The notes under the pieces are model-generated. The model worked only from the letters and a program-made list of their open reading frames with translations, was not told the origin of the DNA and searched no databases. From assembly GCF_000281045.1 (NCBI RefSeq), contig NW_008246069.1:76492-135614 (forward strand): a stretch of DNA of 59,123 nucleotides, in the 5' to 3' direction. Below, piece after piece: positions 29,861 to 40,641 of this stretch. Position 1 is the first letter of the stretch; every line of letters begins with the position of its first letter. The translations under genes and the position numbers were made by a program. Source of the stretch: Saprolegnia diclina VS20 (taxonomy: Eukaryota; Oomycota; Saprolegniomycetes; Saprolegniales; Saprolegniaceae).

Positions 29861-31090
29861 ATGGCGGACGACACGATCATGCCCCCGTCGCTCTTCCAGC
29901 GGACGTGGAACACGTCCGAGGTCGACGGCCTCGTTGGCCTGCAGCTGAGCCTGCCAGGCCGCGTCTTCATCACGCGCCGCAGCAGCGCGGACGCCTCGGC
30001 GCCGGCAGCCGAGGTCGTGCTGCGCAGCAATGCGAGCGATCTCATCGACTTGATCACGGTGCAGGTCGTGAATGGCACGTACACGTCGACGATCCACGAC
30101 TGGAAGATGCAAGTGTCCAGAGACGACCCGATTCTGAAGCTCAGCGTGCGCGACACGTCGACGCGGGTGCAGGGCACATTGCTCGTACACATCATCTTGA
30201 ACAGCCCGGTCCGGTCCGTCTCGACGTCGGCGCAAACGATCCTTGGCCATGGCACGCTACTGGACAACGCGTCGGCGGAGGCCATCGACATTGCAGCGTA
30301 CGGCAACGAGAACGTCTGGATCGAGTCCACCGGGCCGGTGGCCGTGAAAGGCCTCACACTCAACGCCTATGGCTCGGGCAACATTCAGTACACGGTGCCG
30401 CACTTGACGCTGGGAAACACGCTCGATCTTAACGTCTTTGGCATCGGGTCGGTCATCGTCGAGGCCGCCGAAGCGTTTGTCGACTCGGTCGAGTCGACGG
30501 TCGGCGGCCAAGGCTCCATCTTTGTCCATGGCACGTACGCGGTCGCCGACATGGCCAGCCACATTCTTGGCTCTGGCTCGATCAACTATTATCCATATGG
30601 AAAATGCGGCAAGAGCAAGGTCGATATCGTCGGCGGCGGCAACATCAACGCCGGGTCCTGGGTCTGCCTCCGCGCCCACGCGTCTGTGCTTGGCTCGGGC
30701 AAGGCCATCGTGCAAGTCGTGGACGTGCTGGATGTCTCGGGCATTGGTCGCGGCCACATCGAGTACTTTAACGAGACGCCGTCCACGCTGCCGAGTGGCA
30801 AAACCGGCCTTTTGAGCGGCCCGCGGGTTGAAATCGCGCTGGCCAACACGTACCAGACCTTTGCGCCCCTGGCGACGCCGCCCCGCCAAGCCATCTTTGT
30901 CTCGGTGGGCCCGGCCAACGCCGGCTGGTTCCTTCCATCGTCGGCAACCACGACGTTCTACGGCGTCTCGGTCCCCCACTCGGCCGTGCTCAGCGTCGTG
31001 GGCTTTGCACTGGTCGCAATGTTGCTCGCACTTGTCGCTGTCCTCCGACGCAAGCAGCCCACGCGCCACCGGTACAGCTCTATCAATTAA
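29861..31090 (+). CDS. GIN-domain (DUF2807-like) membrane-anchored protein
   Basis: Single exon, 409 residues. The central 250 residues show the regular Gly-x-Gly beta-turn pattern of the head GIN domain: 'LNAYGSGNIQYTVPHLTLGN', 'LNVFGIGSVIVEAAEAFVDS', 'HILGSGSINYYPYG', 'DIVGGGNINAGSWVC', 'VSGIGRGHIEYF'. This is a right-handed beta-helix fold common in bacterial cell-surface proteins. A C-terminal hydrophobic helix ('LSVVGFALVAMLLALVAVLR') followed by 'RKQPTRHRYSSIN' indicates a membrane anchor with a short basic cytosolic tail. No signal peptide follows the ATG at 29861; an upstream exon could supply one, since the frame reads 'SIFASAA' just before. Function unknown. Confidence 0.75.
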   Translation: MADDTIMPPSLFQRTWNTSEVDGLVGLQLSLPGRVFITRRSSADASAPAAEVVLRSNASDLIDLITVQVVNGTYTSTIHDWKMQVSRDDPILKLSVRDTSTRVQGTLLVHIILNSPVRSVSTSAQTILGHGTLLDNASAEAIDIAAYGNENVWIESTGPVAVKGLTLNAYGSGNIQYTVPHLTLGNTLDLNVFGIGSVIVEAAEAFVDSVESTVGGQGSIFVHGTYAVADMASHILGSGSINYYPYGKCGKSKVDIVGGGNINAGSWVCLRAHASVLGSGKAIVQVVDVLDVSGIGRGHIEYFNETPSTLPSGKTGLLSGPRVEIALANTYQTFAPLATPPRQAIFVSVGPANAGWFLPSSATTTFYGVSVPHSAVLSVVGFALVAMLLALVAVLRRKQPTRHRYSSIN

Positions 31091-32974
31091 TAAATTCTAC
31101 TGTTACATTGGACAAGATTGTGCACCGACTGTCGTTACTACCTCGCGTTCGGTCCGCGTATCTATCAAGAACAAAAGTGAGACGGTGCGTTTGCACGCGG
31201 GCACTTGGTCGCTGGGCATGAGCCGGTGTCGCCGCGACATAGCTCGCAGGGTAGGAGGGGAGGAGTCGCGGGGTTCTGTACTGCCAGAGGAAGTGAGCCA
31301 GCCAAGATTTGGCGCATCCTCGTCATCCTTATTCGACCGCCTGTTCTAGTCGAGCCGGACATCGTGCTATAGAGCGAATCACTTGGGTGCACTGCGAAGC
31401 TATCCGCTGCTGCGGTCGCGACCAAGGTAGTTACTACGACACGCTTGTACGACACGTGGCTCGTCGCTCTGTGGTGCCATCGCTTGTCGAGCTGCTCACA
31501 TCTCTGCGATGACCTTTGGTGCGCGCTACCTGGTTCCTCGCACAATCATCCCGCACCATGACCCCTAAACTTCCTCGCTTGACGCATCCACAGCTCCACG
31601 AGTGCATGAAAAATTTCCTATCTCTATAACGACATGTTCATGCCTCATTGTAGCAGCGACTTGTGCGCAGCAAGCTGCGAAAAAGCCTGGTCTTCTGCAG
31701 CAAAAATCCAGCCCGTCCTCGTAGGACACTGCGTTTCTTGCGTACAGCATAGTTGCAGTCATATTATAACATGTTTGCTGCACGGACGGACTCTTGTATT
31801 GCTGCTGCACGTCGTATCCACATGGGTCGCTACGCATTGAGGCGTTCTACGCCGCTCAAGTTCCACGCACATGAGCCCTGGAGAGGCGTCGCAGTAGCGA
31901 GCATTCGAGCGTCGGTACAGACACGCCTCGCTGCTTCGTGGTGGACAGTGATGCCCCAGGTTACAAATTTGTTTAACTGCTAGGACACATGTACGTTTGC
32001 AAAAATATGCAAAGAAAAAGGTATCGCCGATACACAAAGGGTAGTGACAACGTGGCGGCTCTTTGATGGAACCGGGCGGCTTTTTGATGTGATGTAAGAT
32101 GGCAGCTCCATCATCAGGACGCAGTTGCGAGTGCGTAATGACCGCATTTCTTCGTTGTGTGCATCGTATTTGCAGCAGCCTTTGGCGCCTTCAAGCGCGA
32201 AAGATCGCAACCATCACTCTGCAACCAAGAGTGCTGGCGATTTCAAAAATTCAGCTCCGGCCGCCACTCCGGCATGTGCGTCATCTTCGAACTTCGATGG
32301 ACGTAACGCGCCAGTTTTTAGCGGGTCATTGACGCCAACGTGGCCGGCCCACGGCTCAGGACGAGTAGCGAGACGTTGAACCTGTCGGTCAACCATCTCG
32401 GGTCACCGCTCCCCGCCACAGCGTCCATCCATCGCAAAGTTGACCTTCTCACGCTCCCCACAGCGTTCCGAGTCGTTTTTGTTTGGGCAAAGTAGGCAGT
32501 AATTACAGTATATACCAACAGTCAACAACCCGTCCACGGCTGTCGCGTCCAACAAACCAGCACACCACCTGTGTGCTATGCTGGTGTGTGGGCTCGAGCC
32601 TGGTCATTCGTCGCGTCGACACGATTTTGCGCGTGAACCCTTTGGATGGAAACGCCATTGTGTACGAAGAATAAACAGTACTTGGTGGGCGCGGTACCGA
32701 GGCCATGGCCGCAGCGCAGCGACAGCAACAACAGCGATCAGCTTCTCCGTCCGGTGCTCCCATTCGAGGCGCGATGGGTGCCACCAGCCCACTGTCAAAT
32801 CACACTTAAATCACACGAGTTTCGCACCACATGGCATACAATGCGGCCATAGAGCGCTGCAAAACCCACGGTGTGAAATCCAAGCCCACGTCGTCGAAAA
32901 GGACCTTCGAACTTCGCGTCAACAAATTGCCTTGAACGCTGGTGAGCCACAACTCAATCTGCTTCGCCAGGCCC
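31091..32974. other. 1.9-kb spacer, no gene supported
   Basis: Only short frames without features. A TTCGAACTTCG element lies at 32286-32296, far from any recognised start, and a second at 32906-32916 belongs to the next gene. No repeat family recognised. Confidence 0.45.
32906..32916 (+). promoter_or_regulatory. TTCGAACTTCG element upstream of paralogue A
   Basis: 59-69 nt upstream of ATG 32975. The same 11-mer occurs in a matching place upstream of paralogue B at 34127-34137. The AAAACCCAC string near each gene (about 32861 and 34138) is also shared, suggesting the duplication included the promoter. Confidence 0.45.
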
Positions 32975-33742
32975 ATGTCGTCGTCGCAGCTCCTCAAGCT
33001 CCACAGCGTCCTCGACGACGCGTACTTTGAGGTCCGCGGCAGGGCGTGCTCCACGGTTAGCGGTATCGCGACCACCTTTACGGTCGTCAAGGACCCCAAC
33101 CTCATGGACAAGATGAAGCTCAAGTCGGCGGCGTCGAGCAAGAACAAGGCCGAGCTCTTCGTGCGCATTGACGTCGGTACGATTACGATCACGGCGCAGG
33201 GCGCGACGACCGACATTGCGATCGCACAAGGCTGCACGGACGTGCATCTGCGGGGCCGGCGCAGCGTCATCGTCGCGACGCGCCAGGGCCACGACCATAC
33301 GACGCTCGCATTCAGCGACCGCCTCTCAGCCGTCGAGTTTTGCGGCTGCGTCGGGCTCATCCAGCACATTGAGCACCTCCGCGAGCCACGGTACCTTGCC
33401 GAGTCGCTCAACCACGACGCGAGCATGCTCAAGTACACGCGCTTGACGCTGGCATTTGCCGAAGAGATGTGGACGCTCGCCATGTGGCGGGAGCTCTGGC
33501 CGTACTCGAATGTGCTGAGCGCGCTGCGCAGCGTTTTGGCTGCGCTCCCGGACGCGACAAACGTCCAGCGCGTCCGCGCGATCAACGCGACGCTGGCCGA
33601 GGTGCACGACCAGTTTTACGGCCACGCAGCGATCAACTTCTTCATGGAGAAGGACGGCGTCCGGTACTACCGCGCTTCATACGTGGCGCTGCTTGTCGCC
33701 AAGATCAAGGCGCTCCAGACCCACCTCGCCTTCTACATGTAG
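32975..33742 (+). CDS. unknown protein, tandem paralogue A
   Basis: Single exon, 255 residues, starting 'MSSSQLLKLHSVLDDAYFEV'. I do not recognise the family. It aligns over its whole length with the gene at 34210-34962. Shared blocks are 'VVKDPNLMDK' / 'VLKDPTLMDK', 'TTLAFSDRLSAVEFCG' / 'TTLAFESRLAAVEFCG', 'LIQH(I/V)...LR', the identical 'EMWTLAMWRELWPYSN', and 'DGVR(Y/F)(Y/F)R.SY..LLVAK(I/L)KA'. The N-terminal half is beta-rich, the rest helical; there is no signal peptide or membrane helix. The ATG at 32975 aligns with the paralogue's start. Confidence 0.7.
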   Translation: MSSSQLLKLHSVLDDAYFEVRGRACSTVSGIATTFTVVKDPNLMDKMKLKSAASSKNKAELFVRIDVGTITITAQGATTDIAIAQGCTDVHLRGRRSVIVATRQGHDHTTLAFSDRLSAVEFCGCVGLIQHIEHLREPRYLAESLNHDASMLKYTRLTLAFAEEMWTLAMWRELWPYSNVLSALRSVLAALPDATNVQRVRAINATLAEVHDQFYGHAAINFFMEKDGVRYYRASYVALLVAKIKALQTHLAFYM

Positions 33743-33753
33743 GCTACAGGACG

Positions 33754-33770
33754 ATATATATATATATATT
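33754..33770. repeat. short (AT)n microsatellite
   Basis: An alternating A/T run of about 17 nt just downstream of the stop codon of paralogue A. Confidence 0.85.
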
Positions 33771-34126
33771 TAAGGGGGTAATTCGCCACGTTATTATTGA
33801 CTAAACGACAATATTGTCCATTTCGCACCGACAGGACCGGTATTACAGAAGAACCAAGCTCCTATAGTAACTACTAGCTCCTATATCGCCTCGAGAAGGA
33901 TCTCTTTATACGAGATCAATGCGAGTGCGTATACACTCTGCCCACTTCAAGAATGTCCCTTGGTGAGAGTTGCCTCCACTTGCCTTTGGCACTTGACGAA
34001 ACATTCCCTATTTGCAGCAGTGCATTGTCCTATTTCCCACCAATATCCCATACCATTCCTTGTAAATATGGACAATAGTCTAAAAGCACAGGAGTGTCTG
34101 TCGGTAAGAAATACCACAAAACGGAC

Positions 34127-34137
34127 TTCGAACTTCG
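34127..34137 (+). promoter_or_regulatory. TTCGAACTTCG element upstream of paralogue B
   Basis: 73-83 nt upstream of ATG 34210, in the same orientation as the copy before paralogue A. Confidence 0.45.
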
Positions 34138-34209
34138 CAAAACCCACCACGCACTTTCTATGTATGGCCAACTTCGAGAAGATATTCCATTTTCATTTTT
34201 GCAGAAACG

Positions 34210-34962
34210 ATGTCGGTCCATCTCATGCGCCTCAACAGCATCCGCAAGGACAGTCGCCGGAGCTACTTTGAGCTCGAGGACGGCGCGCGGAGCGGCGTCG
34301 CATGCGAGTTTGGCGTCCTCAAGGACCCGACCCTCATGGACAAGCTCACGGGCCATGCGAACCACGCGACGATCTTTGTGCGCTTGGACGATGGCTCGAT
34401 CACAACGACGGCCCATAACGGCGAGCCCGAGCACCTAGCGACAAGCGATCTCTGGGCGACGCTGTATGGCAAGAGAGAGGTGCGGCTGGGCTCTACGTCC
34501 AGCGACGACGCGGCCACCAAGCACCACACCACGCTTGCGTTCGAGTCGCGGCTCGCGGCCGTCGAATTCTGCGGCGCCGTCGACCTCATCCAGCACGTTG
34601 CGTACCTGCGCCACCCGCACCGCGCGAACGCCATGAGCTCTGACGCTGTGCTACGCCATCACCTGGAAGCCACGTTGCGCTTTGTCGACGAGATGTGGAC
34701 ACTCGCCATGTGGCGGGAGCTCTGGCCGTACTCCAACATGGCCGAGATCCTGCACGCGTGCTTGGACGACCTAAGTGCCAACGCGCCGCCGCCGCAAGTC
34801 CGCGGCCGCCTCGAAGACATCTACGATACGTTCTACACGGAGGCCACCATGACGCTGTTTGCCGAGCGCGATGGCGTCCGCTTCTTTCGCCCCTCGTACA
34901 TTGGCCTCCTCGTCGCCAAGCTCAAGGCCGCCATGAGCCACATTACGCTGTACGCGCGGTAA
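34210..34962 (+). CDS. unknown protein, tandem paralogue B
   Basis: Single exon, 250 residues, starting 'MSVHLMRLNSIRKDSRRSYF'. Head-to-tail paralogue of the gene at 32975-33742. The most conserved part is the C-terminal helical half, including the identical 16-residue block around 'WTLAMWRELWPYSN' and the ending 'SYIGLLVAKLKAAMSHITLY'. The N-terminal half diverges more, mainly by short indels, so the duplication is not very recent. Function unknown; no domain recognised. Confidence 0.7.
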   Translation: MSVHLMRLNSIRKDSRRSYFELEDGARSGVACEFGVLKDPTLMDKLTGHANHATIFVRLDDGSITTTAHNGEPEHLATSDLWATLYGKREVRLGSTSSDDAATKHHTTLAFESRLAAVEFCGAVDLIQHVAYLRHPHRANAMSSDAVLRHHLEATLRFVDEMWTLAMWRELWPYSNMAEILHACLDDLSANAPPPQVRGRLEDIYDTFYTEATMTLFAERDGVRFFRPSYIGLLVAKLKAAMSHITLYAR

Positions 34963-35695
34963 TAGACTAGAGCCACAGGAGTGTACGACTATTTAATCAC
35001 CTGCCCACAACCATCTTTAGTAGACCAGAGATACGCACACCGCGGCCACACCCCGGGGCACCATTTGCGGTTTAGAGGGTGCGACCGCCTTGTCTCGACC
35101 AACTCGCTCGACGGGCGCAGGTCGTTGCCAAGAGAGGAGACGATCGAAGCTACATGGGTCGCAATGCCATCGCGGTCACCTGCTAACGTGGCTGTTTCGT
35201 CTACAGCACCCGTGCACTTGGGTCCATTCTGCCGAAAATAAGACTCCATCACGTCAAGTCACGGTCCTTGCCCATGGCTCGTAGCGCCGTGAGCCTCGTC
35301 TAGGTTCCGACACGCGTTTACGTTGCGAGCTGTCGCGCGAGGAAGGATGGAAAACATTGTCGATAATTGTCTTTCAAATGAACGTTACCGACAAATGTAC
35401 AACTAAACGAGCAACTAGAGCTAGCATACCAACACATCGTAATGGACTGTGTGCCCCGGGGCCGTATGAATGCCCCATGGACTCGGACTGGACCTCGCAT
35501 TACATGGGAGCTCGCGCTGTCGCGAGGTAGTACGGTATCGGCTTGCGCGCTGGCGTGCGCGCTGGCGCCATGTTGTTGAATACGGCACATGCCGAATTTA
35601 GATCGTGCGGTGCGCCAGCTGTGTGCCCCGGGGTCCATGACGCACGTTGCGACCAAATCTAAAGAATTGGTTTCCGCATTTGTCGCCGACGAGAC
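34963..35695. other. spacer upstream of the TKL kinase gene
   Basis: About 730 nt with no supported gene. Two copies of GTGTGCCCCGGGG lie at about 35448 and 35620, in otherwise unlike surroundings. No other signal recognised. Confidence 0.4.
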
Positions 35696-38600
35696 ATGTT
35701 TGGCTTTGCGGGGCTCACGAGCAAGCCGCCGGTCGGGCGAACCTCGGACGAGCAGCTCTTCCACAACGTCGACCCGGTGCTGGACGACGTCCGCAAGCTC
35801 AACGGGGCTGCCACGTGGGCCATCCTCGGCTTTGTCCTCGCCTCGACACCGAGCCACAGCAACGAGGTCTGCCTCGAGGTGCTCGCACACGGCGCGGGCC
35901 CGATCTCGGACGAGCACAACTGGCCGGAAGCGCTCTTCGACCCGTCGTCGCTCTGCTACGGCCTCTGCCGCATCGAGCCCGAAGAGTATGCGCTCACGTC
36001 GTCGTCGCTCCTCTCGGCGTCGTCGCCGCGCACGCCCCGCTCGAATGGCACGTTCTCATTCCCAGTTGCGTACACGGTCTCGTTTTGCTGGAAAGGCGTG
36101 ACGCTGCCGTTCGCGTTGCGTGCCAAGCACACAGAGTTCCACAAGCGCATCCAAGAGCATCTCGGTGGCATGGCGCACGTCACGCTCAAGAGTGCATCCG
36201 ACCTCAGGTACACACGTCTCTACCATATACGAACTTAGCGCTTGTGTAGCACCGAGTCGATGCGGCGCTTCTTGCCCATGACCAAGCGGCGAAGTGTTAC
36301 GAAGCGGCTGAACCTTGTGCGCTCGATCGAATTCGCGCCGGCCGTGGTCGCGGCCTACGAGGACGTGCGGCTCGACGCCAACCCGTTCAACTGGCTCATT
36401 GCAGGGTATGCGACCAACAGCGACGACGATGCACCGACGCTTGTTCTCCTCGAGACGGGCATGGTACGTGCGTTCTACCTGGATCGCGTCGCATGATGCT
36501 TGTACTAGTCGGGTCTCCAGGCGCTCAAAGGTCTTGGCGGCATGGGCTCCAGCTTGCTCACGACGACAGGCGTCAAGTACATCTACATTCGGCTGGACGT
36601 GCCGATGCAACAAGGCACTGTCTCGAAATACGTGCTCATCACGTGGCAGTCGTGGGACATAACGAGTCCGACCGCCCGCTTGCGCAGCGGCAGCGTCGAC
36701 TCGGACATCTTCAACGACGATTCGTCGTCGGCCATGTTGGAGCCAATCGCGTCGTCCTCGTCATCGATCTCGTTCGAGTCCAAGGTCGTCTCGGCGGCCA
36801 ATGCACACGCGCATGCGGGCGAAGTCTACCGCTTCTTCCAGCACCATGTACGTCGCCTGTCGATTTGCTAGATTCGAACAAGACGAATGGCAATATGCTG
36901 GTCTAGGTTCACTTTTTCGCGAGCAGCATGTCGGACATTTCGGAAGAAGCCATCCGCGAGCGCGTTCGGCGGTCCATCGACAGCGACCGCATGCTTCTCC
37001 GCGTCGTACGTTGTCGCCCAAGCGAGCCGGCGTCCTACGGCGTTACTAGGTCTGCGTGCAAGCGTCCGGTGACGCGCAGCCGGCCGTGTGCATTGAAATC
37101 TCGCGCGAAGCGATTCTCGCCGACCTCAAAGGCGAGATCGCGCGCGTGATTGGCATTCCGGAAGACCGCCAGCGCCTCGTGTGGTTTCATACCAAAGAAG
37201 ACGTGGACAATGGTATCGACGGGTGCATATTCGATGGGAGGACGATGTTGTGGTTAGTGTTTCACGCCACGTCGCAAGCGACCATCTTGCAGCTCGACTC
37301 GCACCGGCTGCGCAACGACATTGGCCTCGAGCATGGCGACAAGATTCATGTTGACGACCTTGGCGTTGGCGCCGACTCGGTCCTCTTCAAGCTCGTGCAG
37401 CAGGTATTCCATTCTTGTGGTAAACATGCGCTGGGAATCTGCAACGGTAGCTCAACTCGGGCTCGGACGTGGTGAGTCTCTCGGCCGAACGCCGACATGA
37501 AGTCGAGCTCACGGTCGAAGCGCGCGAAGCCGAGCTCAAGCGCACCATGAGCGCGACGCAAGACCTTCTCGAAGAAAAGTCCAAGCGCGAGCCGCTCGAG
37601 CCCATCGTCGACGACGCTAGTAGCGCTGGCGACGAGACCCAGGACACACATGAGGACGAGGCGCTCGTCACGACCAACGAAGTCGACGACCTCAAGAACC
37701 AAATGCGCGTGTTGGAAGCCCAGAAACAATACTTGGACATTCCATATGAGAGCATCCGACTCCTTGACGGCAAAGAGAACGAGCTCGGCATTGGCAAGTG
37801 CGCGACCGTGTACCGCGGCATGTGGATGACCACCAAGTCGATCGCCGAGGTAGAGAGTGCGCTCTCTTTGCTCGTTCAGAATGTCCGTCTAGGTGGCCAT
37901 CAAGGTGTTTCGGTACGTGCGCTTGACGGACAAGATCATGCAAGATTACACGCAAGAAGTCGCGATGCTCCGGCAGCTCAAGCACCCCAACATTGTGCTC
38001 TTCATTGGCGCCTGCATCAGCCCCAAGCTCATGATTTTAACCGAATATTGCTCCCGGAAAAGGTATGCATTGTCGACGCTCGCAGTACGTCCGTTCATGG
38101 CATGTTAGTCTCTACAGCGTGATTCACAACAAGGCCATGTTTGCTACGATCCCGTGGAAGGTACATTTTCACTTGATAGATTGATATTTGAGCATCGCAA
38201 CTAGTTCAAAGTGCGCATGGTGCTGGACGCGGCGCGCGGCATTGCCTACTTGCACGCAAACCGCATCATCCACCGCGATATCAAGGTATCCAGCTATCCA
38301 AATGCAAGAATCTTTGGATCCAACGATATCTCTTTAGTCGCACAACTTGCTCGTGGACGACGACTGGCGGGCAAAGGTCGCCGACTTTGGCATTAGCAAG
38401 GTCCTCGACGTCGGCGCGCAGGCGTTTACACACTGCGGCACCAGCGGCTGGTAACTCGAGCTCTCATGCCTCGGAACGCACACGACACATGCATTAGGGT
38501 CGCGCCCGAGGTGCTTTTGGACGAAGACATTGGGTATACGTTCAAGGCCGACAACTGGAGGTATGCTATCAATCTGCTCTGAATCTGGTACTGACCACAT

Positions 38601-38955
38601 GTAGTTTTGCGATCGTCATGTGGGAAATGATTGCCGGTGCCCACGAAAACCCATTTTTGGGCATGGCGCCCGTCAAGTTTTACCACCAGACCATCAACAA
38701 GGGCTTGCGACCGCTGATTGACGACACGGTACATAGATGAAGCATATCGCAACGGTTGACCTCGAGCTCTAGGTCGACCCGGCGTACGCGAGCCTGATCC
38801 GCGAGTGCTGGGACTCGGACCCGCCGGCGCGCCCGTCCTTTGCGACAATCGTGGACCGCCTCGAGGCAATTCTCTCGGACCTTGGCATGGACACGGGCTT
38901 GCCGCCGACGTTTGCCGGCGGCTACCACGCGCACTCGGAGGCCGTGTCGTCATAG
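35696..38955 (+). CDS. TKL protein kinase with two N-terminal ADF/cofilin-type domains
   Basis: Fourteen exons (35696-36207, 36250-36463, 36509-36847, 36907-37005, 37050-37212, 37258-37403, 37451-37849, 37893-38062, 38109-38160, 38205-38285, 38338-38450, 38498-38560, 38605-38728, 38773-38955); every phase fits and the product is about 885 residues. Residues 10-165 and 195-375 are ADF-H domains. The second is coactosin-like: '[20 protein letters not shown]', 'YIYIRLD', '[10 protein letters not shown]', '[20 protein letters not shown]'. Residues about 389-490 look ubiquitin-like ('[20 protein letters not shown]', '[11 protein letters not shown]'), then a charged coiled coil, then a complete TKL kinase: '[11 protein letters not shown]', 'VAIKVF', 'IIHRDIKSHNLL', 'VADFGISK', 'VAPEVL', '[10 protein letters not shown]'. 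All catalytic residues are present, so it should be active. Actin-linked signalling is inferred from the ADF domains. Confidence 0.88.
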
Positions 38956-39187
38956 TTAGCCCTAACCCCATAACGCCCCTCTTTTGTCACGTCGCAACGC
39001 CATGTTGACGTGAAGCGGTCGACAAATAGTGTTGTAATATGGACAAAGTATTCCTGTTGTCGATGTAGGATAGACAAGAGTGTCCACGCACTGGCGACGT
39101 GCGATTTTAGTATTAAAAAAATATTAAAAATATTAATTAAAAAGATCGATCGATCGTATCCGGATATTGTATCCGGCAGATCCCTGC

Positions 39188-40593
39188 ATGTTGGCGACGA
39201 TGATGAACATGGAGAAGCACGCGATCGTCCTCGACGTCGGGAGTCGGTACCTCAAGAGCGGGATCTCGGGCGAGCGCAGCCCCCGGGCGGTCCTCCGCTA
39301 CGACGTACGCAGCATCTTCCCCATGAGATGCGTTCTCGATCGATACGTAGCTCGCAGAGAAGCTCCTCCAGACGCCACCGCTCTCTAAGGCCCAGTGGCA
39401 CGACTACATGGGCGGTCATCTCTACCGCGTCTGCTTCCAGTACGACCATGGACACCATCTTCCAAGGACAGTAGGCTTCATCGTAATGCATGGGTAGCGA
39501 CCTCCGCGTGACGCCCAAGAACCGAAGGTTCGTCGTCTGCGAGGACTTGCTCCTCCCGCGCAACCTGCGCGAGGCCATCCACGACGTCGTCCTTCTCGTT
39601 TTCAAGGTCTCGTCTGTGCTTGTTACCATCCACCTTGTACCATGCAGCATAGGCCAAGCATCTGCTCTTCGTGCCCGCGACGACCACGGCGCTGTATGCA
39701 ACCAGCCACGTGACGGCGCTCATCGTCGACGTCGGCTGGCTCGAGACGCGGGTACTCCCGGTCTTTGAGCGCATGCCGATTCTCTCGGCCTACAAGAGTA
39801 CACCACCCTCTTCTTCCTCGTCTCTGATGCACATGCGTCGCTAGCGACGGGGCTTGCGAGTCAATATGCTTGCGCCGGCCTCAAAGGCTACGTCCAGACG
39901 CGCGATACGCCCGTCGAAGACATCCTCGAGCGGGCTTGCTTTGTTCTGCCCGCGTCCTCCGAGGTACGAGCTACCGGCGGCTACAACGACCGTCATACAC
40001 GCGGTTAGGATCTTGTCGTTGAAGACGCCGAGTTCTTTGCGTATACCCCAAAGGCCCTCACGGTATTTACATGCGATGGGCGAAGGGTACCTCCTGCTTG
40101 ACGCACGCGTTTTCTGCTGTAGCTGCCCGGGGCTGCCCGGCACGAGTGCTTGGAGCCGCTCTTCACTGGTACCACCTGCAGCGTACATATCGCCTCCGTC
40201 ACCGCTGGTCGTAGGCACGGACGAGCTCATCTCGATCCCGGATGTGATTCTCGACTGCTTGGCCAAGTGTCCCGTCGACACCCGAAAGGCGCTGTCTGAA
40301 AACATCCTGTGCATTGGTGGCACGTGCATGCTGCCTGGTCGGAGGATGACCCTTCTCGTGCGCTTGACGTTGACGTCGTCGTAGGCTTTCGCGCGCGGCT
40401 CCAGAGCGAGCTTCAAGCCGAGCACACGTCGGCGCGCGTCGTGGCGACGGCGTTCCCGCCCAACCTCATGACGTGGGTCGGCGCCTCCGTGTACGGCTCG
40501 ACGTCCGACGCCATGGCGGTGTCGCTCTCGCAGACCGATTATGCAGCGCACCCGGTCGTCGGCGACTGGATGGAGATTCATAAAGCCCCATAA
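39188..40593 (+). CDS. ACTR10: actin-related protein 10 (dynactin subunit)
   Basis: Nine exons (39188-39304, 39351-39439, 39498-39606, 39653-39797, 39845-39963, 40009-40062, 40123-40168, 40215-40337, 40385-40593) give 336 residues; introns are 45-60 nt, all TAG acceptors. Family marks are '[18 protein letters not shown]' (phosphate-1 region of the actin fold), '[20 protein letters not shown]', '[13 protein letters not shown]', '[20 protein letters not shown]' continuing 'GTCMLPG', and '[13 protein letters not shown]'. ARP10/Arp11 caps the pointed end of the dynactin filament that links dynein to cargo. It is shorter than animal ARP10 (about 417) with reduced inserts. Two further in-frame ATGs lie within 21 nt of the chosen start. 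It follows the ADF-kinase gene after an A/T-rich 230-nt spacer. Confidence 0.88.
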
Positions 40594-40641
40594 GAAATGG
40601 AATAGGCATAGCAACACGTATTGGCGACACGCCCTAGCGTC

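Larger units (their letters stand above)
33743..34209. other. spacer between the tandem paralogues
   Basis: About 470 nt with the 3' UTR of paralogue A and the promoter of paralogue B. It contains the (AT)n run and a TTCGAACTTCG element at 34127-34137. No gene. Confidence 0.5.
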
